Part shown: positions 51,640 through 61,289 of the stretch, in pieces
Layout of the letters: each line of letters begins with the position of its first letter
How positions within the stretch are numbered: position 1 is the first letter of the stretch
Assembly (NCBI RefSeq): GCF_000300195.1
Contig: NZ_AMQH01000013.1
Location: 1-64,000 of the forward strand
Source of the DNA: Clostridium tunisiense TJ
GTDB lineage: Bacteria; Bacillota; Clostridia; Clostridiales; Clostridiaceae
Reading direction: 5' to 3'
DNA length: 64,000 nucleotides
Program-made: the position numbers and the translations under genes
Notes under the pieces: model-generated
Told to the model about the DNA's origin: nothing
Databases searched by the model: none
What the model saw: the letters and a program-made list of their open reading frames with translations, nothing else

Positions 51640-53535
51640 TTACATATCCATTAGATTCCTACGATAATCTGCATAAAGCTTTCTTAACTTTTTCATTTCA
51701 CAATCTAATTCAATTTGCAATTCTGATAATTTTTCATAATTATTACTAGAGATTGCTTCCCTTATTTCAGTAAATAAGCTCTTCCTAGTATAACTATCTT
51801 TCATTATTTTTTCTTTAATTTTACTAATTTTCGTCCATTTTTCTAAGTCATACTCTGTAAGGTCATCACTGTCCCCTCTTTTTGTACTTCTTATTTCATT
51901 CATATAATTTACAATTAACCTATGCTCTATCTCAGTTACCCATCTTGTTAAAATAGCAATTTTATAGCTATTTATTATTTTATCTGTAAAGATGCTCCCT
52001 TCTGTAAGTGTTTCTACCTTTTTATCATCATTAAAACCTAATAAGTTTTCGAAAACTGTTTTTGGAGCTTTACCAAAATAACTTTCTCTTTCCTCTTCAG
52101 AATAATGTTCAAATACATCTTCTTCACTTCTATAGCTTCTTGAATACTCTAAATATTCACTCTCTGCATTTGGATTTTTTGATAACTCTTGTAATAATTC
52201 TTCACAAGTTTTCTTGTTTTTCAATGCATACTTGATTCCTTGTATCATTGCAAGATTAATTGCTGATAAAGCTAAATATATATTAGTATGAGGATTAGGG
52301 GAACGAAGTTCAAATCTAGTTGCCATAGGATTCTCTAAGTCCCTAATAAGTCCTATTAAAATAGTTCTATTTCTTGAAGGTTGCGTTTTACTATGTCCAA
52401 GGGAAGTAACAATACATACAGGTGCCTCAAATCCTGGTCTTAATCTTCTAAAGGCTCCATTGGTAGAAGAAACAAAGGGGTTTATAACCTCATAATTCTT
52501 AAGAATCCCCATTAGTGCACCATAACCTATTTCACTCATATAATCATTTTCCGTACTATGAACTAAATTTATTACTTTACCACTTTTTAGCTTTAGATTC
52601 ACACCCACATGGAGATGCTTTCCATTGCCTGCTACTTCATCTACAGGTTTTGCTTGAAATGTTACATCCAGTCCATTTCTTCTAAAAATCTCTTTTATTA
52701 CTTCTCTTGCTAGGAGTTCATTATCGCAAGCTTGTATAGCAGAAGAATACTTCCAATCAATTTCAAGTTGCTCCATTATATGATTAAAAGAACCACCTTC
52801 CGTAAGTTTAGCTTTTACCCCTCCAACTTCTTTATGTCCCATTTCGGGCTCTAAGCCATAGTTTTCTAGCATTGTTAAAGCTTGCTCCAAGGCTGTTCTA
52901 ACAACGCCTTTAGTTCTTTTCCAATATTGCTCCTTTAAAACTTCCGATGTAGATAACTCCTCTAGTTCTGCAAAGTCATTTGGAGTTCTAACCCAAAACT
53001 CAAGCTCTGTAGCTGCAGTTATGAAAACTTTATCAATGTCCTCGTAGGATAAATTCATCTTATTTAAAAATTCTGGATTTTCTTCAAGCAATTTTAATAA
53101 CTCCTTATTAAAGAAGTCCACTGAATTTTTTAATATATTTCTGGAGTCAACAGCTATATTATCATGGTAAAGATGACAAGGTACTCTTAGAGTGCCCACA
53201 GGCTTGTTTGTTTTATGATCAATATTTTCAAAGTTATAATCTACGAACCAATCGCATTCTAAATCAACTTTCATATCAACTTTTGCGTTATTTAAGGAAG
53301 CTATTTCTGGAAGATTTACTGATGATCCATCTGTTTGAACTGAAATGCCATACAAAAATGTTTCAATATTTTCTATAAAATTTTCAATAGGAATTTTCTC
53401 ATCTGTATCATTACCTAAAAAATCTATACCTATTAATGAAACAAACTTAATTTCCTTATGTTCCTTTAATATTTGTAATAACTCCCCTTCCTTATGGTTT
53501 TCTTTCTTAATTACGTATAATAAATCACTGTACAT
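51640..53535 (-). CDS. glnA: Glutamine synthetase (long form)
   Basis: A 631-residue glutamine synthetase, longer than the ~445 residues of type I and shorter than the ~700-residue type III. Catalytic segments are present: TAATELEFWV (about 172), VGGVKAKLTEGGSFNH (about 240), AGNGKHLHVGVNL (about 307), SSTNGAFRRLRPGFEAPV (about 350) and HSKTQPSRNRT, TRFELRSPNPH (about 405). The last ~130 residues are a helical extension. It makes glutamine from glutamate and ammonia. GGGAGG precedes the start. No nitrogen-control RNA is obvious in the leader. Confidence 0.88.
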   Translation of the reverse strand: MYSDLLYVIKKENHKEGELLQILKEHKEIKFVSLIGIDFLGNDTDEKIPIENFIENIETFLYGISVQTDGSSVNLPEIASLNNAKVDMKVDLECDWFVDYNFENIDHKTNKPVGTLRVPCHLYHDNIAVDSRNILKNSVDFFNKELLKLLEENPEFLNKMNLSYEDIDKVFITAATELEFWVRTPNDFAELEELSTSEVLKEQYWKRTKGVVRTALEQALTMLENYGLEPEMGHKEVGGVKAKLTEGGSFNHIMEQLEIDWKYSSAIQACDNELLAREVIKEIFRRNGLDVTFQAKPVDEVAGNGKHLHVGVNLKLKSGKVINLVHSTENDYMSEIGYGALMGILKNYEVINPFVSSTNGAFRRLRPGFEAPVCIVTSLGHSKTQPSRNRTILIGLIRDLENPMATRFELRSPNPHTNIYLALSAINLAMIQGIKYALKNKKTCEELLQELSKNPNAESEYLEYSRSYRSEEDVFEHYSEEERESYFGKAPKTVFENLLGFNDDKKVETLTEGSIFTDKIINSYKIAILTRWVTEIEHRLIVNYMNEIRSTKRGDSDDLTEYDLEKWTKISKIKEKIMKDSYTRKSLFTEIREAISSNNYEKLSELQIELDCEMKKLRKLYADYRRNLMDM

Positions 53536-53856
53536 TTAAATTCCTCCCTACTCTTATGTATCAAACCCTGAAAAAATTATTAATCAATTGTATCATATAT
53601 TTCCTGAATTGTATATGAATTATAAATAACTTGTAAACAAGTTTATATTTTAACAATCCCTAATAATTTAGATTAAAGTATACAAATTCTTATATCTATG
53701 CCTTAATTGCTTTATGAACATCTCAAACTAATCTTAAGAAATTGGCTACCTGAATTTACTTCTATAATTTCTTGTTTTTCTTTTACTAGTAAAATTACAA
53801 TAGATTTATTTTCATATTTATGGTTTAATAAATTTATAATTAAAGGAGGTTTTATA
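53536..53856. other. Divergent intergenic region, 321 bp
   Basis: AT-rich gap between glnA (minus) and the exonuclease gene (plus). An open frame runs in from 53707, but it has no binding site and non-family content, so it is treated as upstream read-through. Nothing else is recognised. Confidence 0.5.
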
Positions 53857-54468
53857 GTGAAACTTTTATTTTTTGATACAGAAACTACAGATATAAGACC
53901 AGGCAATATATGCCAGTTATCATATATATTGGTTGATAATAATACTAAGCCTCAAACAACTATAGGAAAAAACTTTTTTTTTGCTGTAGAGGATATGAGT
54001 GCAAGTGCTGAAGATATCCATGGATTTTCTTTAGAAAAACTTTATGAACTAAGTAATGGATTGTACTTTGAAGATCAACTAGAAGGCTTTATACAAGATT
54101 TTCTTGAGGCAGACATTATTATTGGCCATAATGTTAATTTTGATTTAAAATTCATAAACCACGAATTAGAGTTTTGTGATATTCAGCTAAATACTAGGCA
54201 TAACTTCTGTACCATGAATTATTATAAAGATAAATGCAGACTAACAAATGGTAAGGGTGGAATTAAGAACCCTCGCTTAGAAGAAGTAATTACCTTCTTG
54301 GGAATTTCTAAAGAAGATATCTTAAACAAGTGCAATGAATTATTTGATGGTATAGGTGACTACCACGATGCAAGGTTTGATACTACTGCTACATATTTAA
54401 TTGTAACTATGGGCATTAAAAAAGGATTAATTCCTAAGGGTTATTTTTCAAACTTGGCACAAAAGTAA
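53857..54468 (+). CDS. DnaQ-type 3'-5' exonuclease (DEDDh)
   Basis: A 203-residue single-domain exonuclease. The four acidic residues and His are seen as FFDTETTD (residues 5-12), GHNVNFDLKFINHEL (about 88-102) and YHDARFDTTATYL (about 168-180). It could proofread or trim DNA or RNA. The start is GTG 53857, 6 bases after AAAGGAGGT. Translating from further upstream would add ~50 unrelated residues. A weak hairpin (CTTAAGTA / TACTTAAG, about 54512-54536) follows. Confidence 0.88.
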   Translation: MKLLFFDTETTDIRPGNICQLSYILVDNNTKPQTTIGKNFFFAVEDMSASAEDIHGFSLEKLYELSNGLYFEDQLEGFIQDFLEADIIIGHNVNFDLKFINHELEFCDIQLNTRHNFCTMNYYKDKCRLTNGKGGIKNPRLEEVITFLGISKEDILNKCNELFDGIGDYHDARFDTTATYLIVTMGIKKGLIPKGYFSNLAQK

Positions 54469-54662
54469 AGTGTATTAGTTTTTATTGAACCTTATAGTAT
54501 ATAATGTAGAGCTTAAGTATTATCATATTACTTAAGTTCTAATGTTATATACTGATAAATTTAACAAAGATAATAAAGAATTTTTGTATTTTAAAAAGGA
54601 TTTTTAATATATTTATAGTAATTAGATATTATAACTATATTAAATTTAGGGGGACTAGGGAT

Positions 54663-55826
54663 ATGTTAATAATTAAAAATGCTACTATTCATACTATGGC
54701 TAATGAAAATTTCCAAAATGGAATGGTTCTTATTGAAGACGGGAAGATTATTTCTGTTGGAAGTAATTTTGAGGCTCCTAAAACTGCTCAGGTAATTGAT
54801 GCTCATGGTGGATTTTTAATGCCTGGAATGATTGATGCTCATTGTCACGTAGGTATGTGGGAAAATGCTATGGGCTTTGAAGGCTCTGATGGAAATGAAG
54901 CAGTGGATCCAGTAACACCACATCTAAGAGCAATTGATGCTATTAACCCTGTAGATAAGTGCTTTAGGGAAGCTTTAGAAGCTGGTATTACAACGGTTGC
55001 TACCGGTCCTGGAAGTGCTAATGTTATTGGTGGAACCTTCGTTACTATGAAGACTCATGGCAGAAGAATTGATGATATGATTATTGATCCCTGTACAGCA
55101 ATGAAGGTAGCTTTTGGAGAAAATCCTAAAAGAGTATACAACTCTCAAAAAAAATCTCCTTCTACAAGAATGGCTACGGCAGCAATTCTTAGGGAACATT
55201 TAATTAAGGCTAAAAACTATGTAGAAAAGCAAGAAAAAGCTTTAGAAAACAAGGAAAAAGCGCCTGAATATGATATGAAATTAGAAGCTTTAGCTAAAGT
55301 AATTAGAAGAGAAATCCCACTTAAGGCTCATGCTCACAGAGCAGATGATATTTTAACAGCAGTAAGAATCTCTAAGGAATTTAATGTTGAAATTTCTCTT
55401 GAGCATTGCACTGAAGGACATTTAATTGCAGATTACTTAAAGGAAGAAAATCTGAAAGCAATAATAGTAGGACCTACTTTATCTGATAGGAGTAAAATCG
55501 AACTTCAAAATTTAACCTTTGAAACTCCATCACTTTTAAATAAAGCAGGCTTGAAAGTAGCAATTATGACTGATCACCCAGTAATTCCTCTACAGTATTT
55601 ACCAATATGTGCTGCTCTTGCAGCTAGAGAAGGTATGGATGAAGAGGAAGCATTAAGATCAATTACAATTAATGCCGCTAAAGCTCTAAGTATTGATAAT
55701 AAAGTTGGTTCAATTGAACCCGGAAAAAACGCAGATATAGTTATTTATAATGGGCATCCCTTTGATTTAAGAAACAAGGTGAAATTTGTAATGATCAATG
55801 GCCAGGTAATAAAAAACGAACTTTAG
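54663..55826 (+). CDS. Amidohydrolase (imidazolonepropionase-like group)
   Basis: A 387-residue metal-dependent hydrolase. It has MPGMIDAHCHVGMWE (about 53-67, first metal His pair), a Lys region around LKAHAHRADDI (about 220), LEHCTEGH (about 247), a later MTDHPVIP (about 300) and the typical C-terminal ITINAAKALSIDNKVGSIEPGKNADI. This matches a widely found bacterial amidohydrolase subgroup of unassigned substrate. It is alone, behind GGGGGACTAGGG. It may act on cyclic amides or nucleobases; nothing specific shows which. Confidence 0.85.
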   Translation: MLIIKNATIHTMANENFQNGMVLIEDGKIISVGSNFEAPKTAQVIDAHGGFLMPGMIDAHCHVGMWENAMGFEGSDGNEAVDPVTPHLRAIDAINPVDKCFREALEAGITTVATGPGSANVIGGTFVTMKTHGRRIDDMIIDPCTAMKVAFGENPKRVYNSQKKSPSTRMATAAILREHLIKAKNYVEKQEKALENKEKAPEYDMKLEALAKVIRREIPLKAHAHRADDILTAVRISKEFNVEISLEHCTEGHLIADYLKEENLKAIIVGPTLSDRSKIELQNLTFETPSLLNKAGLKVAIMTDHPVIPLQYLPICAALAAREGMDEEEALRSITINAAKALSIDNKVGSIEPGKNADIVIYNGHPFDLRNKVKFVMINGQVIKNEL

Positions 55827-55874
55827 AATCTATTAAAAACTTCTTAGTAATAACTAAATAATAATAGAAAATCC

Positions 55875-55906
55875 AAACCCCTACTATATATAAATGGGGG
55901 TTTTTT
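55875..55906 (+). terminator. Terminator after the amidohydrolase gene
   Basis: Stem AAACCCC (55875-55881) / GGGGTTT (55897-55903), followed by further T. Confidence 0.82.
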
Positions 55907-56085
55907 ACGTTGTTAAATAATTTTTATTTCTTTGTCATTAATGCCATAACTTACATATCCAAATTATATGAAATAAATTAGACTTTATTTAAAATTTCTA
56001 TATAATAATAAATATACTTAATACTTGCTTATAATTTAAGTAACAGCTTAATTTCAAATATATATTATGAGGGGGATTTGTATTC

Positions 56086-57843
56086 ATGAATAAAATTAAA
56101 AATAAATACATTCTTATACCTATATTTGCTGCACTACTTTCTCTAGTAGCATTATTAGCTACTAATCACAAAACGAATACTATGAACTACAAGTCTTATC
56201 CTGAATTTCTAAAGGATACTTCAAGTTCTGTAGTTTCTACTGTTGAAATTAATGCATCTTCAAAAATAAATGTACTTTTAAAGGATGGAACTAATTATAT
56301 TACTGATAATCCTAACAGTATAACTTTAAAAGAAGATCTATTAAGCAAAGGTATAGAAGTGAAAACATCTGCTGCTATGCCTATGGCTCAAAGAATCCCA
56401 GTTACAATTTTAGGGTTATCCTTACTATCTTTAATTATTCTGGCAATTAGAAATTCATCTATCAGTGGAAGCAAAATTACTTCTATTGAAGCTTTGGATG
56501 GTCAAAGTATTGCTAAAGAAAAGTTTAATTTTCACTCTGTTGCCGGCAACGAAGAGGCAAAAGAAAGTCTTAAAGATATAGTTGATTTTCTAAAAAATCC
56601 AGAAAAGTATGCCTCATATGGTGCTAGGATGCCTAAGGGGGTTATTCTTTATGGAGATCCTGGAACTGGAAAAACCCTTCTTGCAAAAGCCGTTGCAGGG
56701 GAAGCTGGGGTTCCTTTTTATGCTGTATCTGGCTCTGATTTCATTCAGGTTTATGTAGGGGTTGGAGCTAGCAGAATTAGAAACCTATTTAAGAAAGCTA
56801 AGACTCATGGTAAAGCTGTAATATTTATAGATGAAATTGATGCTATTGGAAAACAAAGAGATAGCGGTAAAAATGGTGGTAATGATGAAAGAGATCAAAC
56901 CTTGAATGCTCTATTAACTGAAATGTCTGGGTTTAGTGAAAGCACTGGAATAGTTGTTATGGCTGCTACTAATAGACTAGATATGCTAGATTCTGCATTA
57001 TTAAGACCTGGTCGATTTGATAGGCATATCGAAGTAGCATTGCCCGATATAGCTGCAAGGGAAAAGATTTTAAATCTTCACTTGAAAAATAAACCAATTA
57101 AAAATGTAGATCTAAAAGATTTAGCTCATAAGACAGCTTATTTCTCCGGTGCTAAACTTGAAAGTTTAACAAATGAAGCTGCAATACTTGCTTGTAAAGA
57201 TAACTCTCAATATATAACACATGAATATTTTGATAAGGCTTACTCAATTGTATTAGCAGGTTATGAAAAAATCGAGAGAAGTTCAATGAGCGAAGTAGAT
57301 AGAAGGATAACTGCTTATCACGAAGCTGGACATGCATTAATATCTTTATTGAAATTACCTGAGGAAAAGGTTTCGAAGGTTACTATTATTCCTACTTCAA
57401 AAGGAGCAGGAGGATATACTTTAAGTTTACCTAAGGATAGTTCATATCAGAATCTAGATTATCTTAGAAGAAGAATAATGGTATTATTAGGTGGCCGTGC
57501 AGCTGAAGAAATAGTATTTGGTAAAGATAAAATTACTACTGGAGCTTTTAGTGATTTGAAACACACAACAAATATGGTGAATAATATGGTTACAGAATAT
57601 GGTATGGGTAAATCTTTAGGACTTTTAAGATTGTCAGAAATGAATAACTTCATAAATAATAGCGATATTAGTAGTGTAATTGAAGAATGCAAAGTTACAG
57701 TTGATGAATTATATAATACGGTAAAAGTAACACTTATAGAAAATATGAATACACTAGAGGTCATTGCTACAGAACTTTTGGAAAAAGAAACGCTTAATCA
57801 CAATGATTTGATGAATATAGTTGACATAGACATTGCTGTTTAA
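56086..57843 (+). CDS. ftsH: FtsH-type AAA+ membrane metalloprotease
   Basis: A 585-residue protease: membrane helix 1 (about 8-26), an extracytoplasmic segment (about 27-105), helix 2 (about 106-121), then the AAA+ module with Walker A YGDPGTGKTLLAK (about 194), Walker B IFIDEIDAIG (about 247) and RPGRFDRHIEV. The zinc protease has AYHEAGHAL (about 408) and the third ligand Asp in TTGAFSDLKH (about 485). It degrades membrane and regulatory proteins. The length is near normal, but the extracytoplasmic part differs from housekeeping FtsH, and it stands alone, so it may be a second paralogue. Confidence 0.9.
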   Translation: MNKIKNKYILIPIFAALLSLVALLATNHKTNTMNYKSYPEFLKDTSSSVVSTVEINASSKINVLLKDGTNYITDNPNSITLKEDLLSKGIEVKTSAAMPMAQRIPVTILGLSLLSLIILAIRNSSISGSKITSIEALDGQSIAKEKFNFHSVAGNEEAKESLKDIVDFLKNPEKYASYGARMPKGVILYGDPGTGKTLLAKAVAGEAGVPFYAVSGSDFIQVYVGVGASRIRNLFKKAKTHGKAVIFIDEIDAIGKQRDSGKNGGNDERDQTLNALLTEMSGFSESTGIVVMAATNRLDMLDSALLRPGRFDRHIEVALPDIAAREKILNLHLKNKPIKNVDLKDLAHKTAYFSGAKLESLTNEAAILACKDNSQYITHEYFDKAYSIVLAGYEKIERSSMSEVDRRITAYHEAGHALISLLKLPEEKVSKVTIIPTSKGAGGYTLSLPKDSSYQNLDYLRRRIMVLLGGRAAEEIVFGKDKITTGAFSDLKHTTNMVNNMVTEYGMGKSLGLLRLSEMNNFINNSDISSVIEECKVTVDELYNTVKVTLIENMNTLEVIATELLEKETLNHNDLMNIVDIDIAV

Positions 57844-57879
57844 AACAGTATGTAAAAAACTTCCGCCCTGGTGAGTGAA

Positions 57880-57921
57880 AGTAAAATTCAATTCTATACT
57901 CACTGAATAAAATTGAATTTG
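57880..57921. repeat. Inverted repeat after the FtsH gene
   Basis: AAATTCAATT and AATTGAATTT arms (about 57883-57892 and 57911-57920) enclose ~18 nt. No T-tract follows. It may support the downstream terminator or stabilise mRNA. Confidence 0.5.
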
Positions 57922-57934
57922 ATTGTAATTTACC

Positions 57935-57969
57935 AAAAAGGAGAGCTTGTTTTATAAGCTCTCCTTTTT
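57935..57969. terminator. Bidirectional terminator, FtsH / beta-lactamase-fold gene
   Basis: A perfect 14-bp stem AAAAAGGAGAGCTT (57935-57948) / AAGCTCTCCTTTTT (57956-57969), with A- and T-runs at the ends. Confidence 0.92.
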
Positions 57970-57974
57970 GCAAT

Positions 57975-58988
57975 TTATTCTACTTGTTCATCATAAACTA
58001 TTTTTGATATTTGTGCTATTCTATCATAAGTGTTACCTAAATTCTTTGTCATAACAACTAAAATATAAGGTTTTTTCCCATATATTATTCCCACATCATG
58101 AACGTAATTTCCTGTATTATCTTGATAATCCCCTATTTTATGAGCAACATTTTCTTGTGGTATTAACTTATCTAACCTATCATGAAAGGAGGTTTTTTTC
58201 ATAAGTTCTATTATTTTTCCATAGTGAGGATTATTGTTTGGATTAAAGTATAAGTGTTTTAATATTTTCATTGTATCTTCTGCAGTAGAAATATTCCCTT
58301 TTCTGTTAACTTCATGCCCTACTATTGCTTCTATGTAATCATATCTTCTATTATTTCCAAAATATCTTAAAAGCATATTTACAGCAACATTATCAGAGTA
58401 AATTATCATGCACTCGTTAATATGTTCAAAGGTTTTGGGTTTACTTAAATCTTCATAACCAATGCCACCAAAACTCGCTTCATAGTCTCCATTTCTGTAT
58501 AACATTGTACTTTGTTCAGTTATTTCCCCATTATTAATAGCATCATATAACATCATAGAAACAGGAACTTTCACCGTGCTTGCGGCTTTTAATTCTACTT
58601 TTTCGTTTATATTAAAGTTTTTTCCTGTATTTATATCATAATAGCTAATCGATACCTTATTAATATCATCTCCAAGATAATCATTAATTTTTGCTATCAT
58701 TTCTTCAATATTCTCATCAGATATTTTGTTTATACTTAGGAATTTATTAATTTTTGCTACATGAGGAAAAATATCTTCATGTTTTAACAATTCCTTAGAG
58801 TTGATACTAACATTAACATTTGCCGTGGTTTTAGACGTAGATCCCTCAGTTGAATTATTATTAATTGAATCAACAACTACCCCTATTGCCAAAAGAGTTA
58901 AGCTACATGCTAAAACTTTCATGTAAAATAGTCGTAATTTCTTTTTCATTTTTTTAGTTAGCTTTATTCTTTTGCTGCTTTTATCCAA
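57975..58988 (-). CDS. Class A beta-lactamase-fold serine hydrolase
   Basis: A 337-residue exported or anchored protein: basic N-terminus, one membrane helix (about 22-42), a Ser/Thr-rich linker, then a beta-lactamase-like domain. The active site has S-x-x-K in KAASTVKVPV (about 138-147), SDN in IYSDNVAVN (about 200) and HKIGD (about 285) in place of the KTG box. The omega-loop Glu is not obvious, so it may be a penicillin-binding-type or non-lactamase hydrolase. Start TTG 58988, 8 bases after GGAGG; the TTG at 59003 sits in the binding site. Confidence 0.82.
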   Translation of the reverse strand: MDKSSKRIKLTKKMKKKLRLFYMKVLACSLTLLAIGVVVDSINNNSTEGSTSKTTANVNVSINSKELLKHEDIFPHVAKINKFLSINKISDENIEEMIAKINDYLGDDINKVSISYYDINTGKNFNINEKVELKAASTVKVPVSMMLYDAINNGEITEQSTMLYRNGDYEASFGGIGYEDLSKPKTFEHINECMIIYSDNVAVNMLLRYFGNNRRYDYIEAIVGHEVNRKGNISTAEDTMKILKHLYFNPNNNPHYGKIIELMKKTSFHDRLDKLIPQENVAHKIGDYQDNTGNYVHDVGIIYGKKPYILVVMTKNLGNTYDRIAQISKIVYDEQVE

Positions 58989-59124
58989 ATTATCTCCCTC
59001 CAAAAAAAATATAATAAGTTATGTAAATATTGTCCCACGTTTTCTTTAAGTATGCAATATCATATATTTTACGTAACTATTTCCATATTGCTTTAAATTT
59101 AAATTTTACTTATATAAAATTTAA

Positions 59125-59160
59125 AGTGACTAAATGCCTAAAAAACATTTAATCACTTAT
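59125..59160 (-). terminator. Terminator of the MATE gene
   Basis: Imperfect 13-bp stem (one mismatch) of AAGTGA-C-TAAATG with CATTTA-A-TCACTT type, AT-rich beyond it on the minus strand. Confidence 0.65.
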
Positions 59161-59162
59161 TG

Positions 59163-60524
59163 CTACAAGTTTTGAACTAAATTTCTAATCCATCTTTTAG
59201 ATTTAAATCTTGGAAATGCAATAATTAACTTCACTACTTCCTCAATATAAACCATCCCAACCACAAGATAAACTGGAAGTTTTAGAAGTACAGCACCTAA
59301 AAATGCTAAAGGGACACCGATTCCCCATACACTTCCTATTTCTAAGATTAATGAAAACTTAGTATCTCCTCCGCTTCGCAGAATTCCTACTATAAATAAA
59401 GCCGTTAACATCTTCACTGGTATAATCATTGCAAATAATTTCAAAATCACACTAGTATCTTTAATAACTTCTGGTTTAACATTAAAAAATGATAAAATAA
59501 CACCACTACCAAAGAACACCATTAATCCAAGAACTAATCCTACTGATAAAGATATCTTAATAAATCTTTTTCCAAGGATCATAGCATTTTCTTCTCTTTT
59601 TGCACCAATTTCTCTACCAATCATTATTGCACAAGCATTAGCCAATCCAAAAGCTGCTACCATAAAAATATTTTGAACTGTTCCTGAAATTTGCACTGAT
59701 GCAACAGCTTCTGTATTTATTTTTGCATAAGCTACAGAATACATTGTCATGCCTAGGGCCCAAAAAAATTCATTTAATATAACTGGATAGATAGTCTTTA
59801 CTATACTGAGAACAAACTCCTTATTTAAATCAATTAGTTCCTTAAGTTTGGCTGCGAGTATTCCATTTCGTTTATAAATTATGCTAACTATTAAAGTGAG
59901 CTCTACTATTCTTGAAATTAATGTAGCAATAGCAGCCCCTTCAACCCCTAATTGGGGAAATCCAAACTTACCGTAAATTAGTAAATAGTTTAAAATTGTA
60001 TTGCATCCTAATGCAGTAGCACTTGTAACCATGGGAATTTTAGGCTCTCCAGTACTTCTGCAAGCAAAGGAAAAAGCAAAACTTATACTAGTTAGTATAT
60101 AGCTAAAAGCAATTATAGAAAGATAGCTTCCTCCAATAGAAATAACCCTGGAGTCTGTACTAAAAAACTTCATTATAGCTTGTGGAAATACCAGTGCAGC
60201 TACTGTAAATAATAATCCTGTAGCTCCTCCTACTAAGATACACAGACCTAGCACTCTTCTAATATTTTTATAATCCTTTTTCCCGAAAAATTGAGAAATG
60301 AAAATTGCACAACCACTATTTATTCCAAAAGTAATTAAGGAGTATAAGAAGAAAAACTGATTAGCGAGCCCCACCGCTGCAATTTCAACTTCTCCTAAAC
60401 TACCTATCATCACTGTATCCACCATATTTAAAGATGACGAAATTAAATTTTGAATAGTGATTGGAAGTGCTAAAGAAAGCAAGGTTTTAATAAAAGTCTT
60501 TTTATCTAGCAAATTTTTATCCAT
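59163..60524 (-). CDS. MATE family efflux transporter
   Basis: A 453-residue protein with 12 membrane helices. It has the MATE opening LPITIQNLISSSLNMVDTVM (about 19-38) and IGSLGEVEIAAVGLANQFFF, plus the second-half equivalent (NIFMVAAFGLANACAIMIGR). It exports drugs or metabolites with Na+ or H+. The substrate is unknown. CGGGGGAG precedes the ATG. It is not linked to a regulator. Confidence 0.92.
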   Translation of the reverse strand: MDKNLLDKKTFIKTLLSLALPITIQNLISSSLNMVDTVMIGSLGEVEIAAVGLANQFFFLYSLITFGINSGCAIFISQFFGKKDYKNIRRVLGLCILVGGATGLLFTVAALVFPQAIMKFFSTDSRVISIGGSYLSIIAFSYILTSISFAFSFACRSTGEPKIPMVTSATALGCNTILNYLLIYGKFGFPQLGVEGAAIATLISRIVELTLIVSIIYKRNGILAAKLKELIDLNKEFVLSIVKTIYPVILNEFFWALGMTMYSVAYAKINTEAVASVQISGTVQNIFMVAAFGLANACAIMIGREIGAKREENAMILGKRFIKISLSVGLVLGLMVFFGSGVILSFFNVKPEVIKDTSVILKLFAMIIPVKMLTALFIVGILRSGGDTKFSLILEIGSVWGIGVPLAFLGAVLLKLPVYLVVGMVYIEEVVKLIIAFPRFKSKRWIRNLVQNL

Positions 60525-60720
60525 ATAATACTCCCCCGTATTAGCAATCTAGTCCTATAATTCCTGTACATTATAGCATAGGATAATAAATTGTTCTACA
60601 TTGATTCTAAATGATTTTAAATATCCAATTATAGAACAAATTCATTGATACTACATTAGTTATATATGGAAATTTTATAAATATAATTAATTATAAAGTA
60701 CTTATTAGGAGAAGGAATTG

Positions 60721-61221
60721 ATGAAAAGCAAACAAATATATATAGGACTTACTTGTTTAATAATAGGCACCCTATACTTTCTATATCAATATGATGCCAA
60801 TGTATACTTTAAAATACTTAAATATTGGCCAATATTCATACTACTCTCTGGAATTTTAATTGAGTTTGTAGCATTGAATAGCCATGCTTACAAACTATTT
60901 TTCTTCCTTTCTGGAATTCTTATTGTGTATGGATTAATGTACACAATAAATATATATAGGGAGTTTTATTACTTTTCTTCCCATATATCTATATTTTTTC
61001 TATCCCTGAGCCTAGGACTTTTAAACTACTATATTTTTGGAAGTAATCATGATTATATTTTATCTATTGTACTGCTCCTAATACTGACTTCTATATTTAT
61101 CTTTTTATTCCCTATATATGAAAGGTATTTCCCCATAATTAGCTTTAAAACTTTGATTCCAATATTATTGATAATTATAGGATTCATATTAATACTTAAT
61201 GGGTTTATAAATAAGCAATAA
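60721..61221 (+). CDS. Small polytopic membrane protein (LiaI/LiaF-like region)
   Basis: A 166-residue protein with about five to six hydrophobic helices arranged as short hairpins. KYWPIFILLSGILIEF and LIPILLIIIGFILILNGF resemble the membrane segment found in LiaI/LiaF/DUF5668-type stress proteins. There is no soluble domain. The start is ATG 60721, after AGGAGAAGG, one codon after a TTG. Function is unknown. Confidence 0.65.
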   Translation: MKSKQIYIGLTCLIIGTLYFLYQYDANVYFKILKYWPIFILLSGILIEFVALNSHAYKLFFFLSGILIVYGLMYTINIYREFYYFSSHISIFFLSLSLGLLNYYIFGSNHDYILSIVLLLILTSIFIFLFPIYERYFPIISFKTLIPILLIIIGFILILNGFINKQ

Positions 61222-61250
61222 AATAAGAGGCCTAAGTTTGCCTCTTATCT
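61222..61250. terminator. Terminator between the membrane protein and psuG
   Basis: Stem AATAAGAGGC (61222-61231) / GCCTCTTAT (61240-61248) with an 8-nt loop. It is T-rich on both strands, so it is probably shared by the two convergent genes. Confidence 0.8.
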
Positions 61251-61289
61251 TATTGACTTTACCCTAATACATTAGTATTAATTAGATCT

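Noticed and set aside
53707-53856. N-terminal extension of the DnaQ-type exonuclease
   Set aside because: GTG 53857 has a perfect AAAGGAGGT site; the upstream residues have no exonuclease character.
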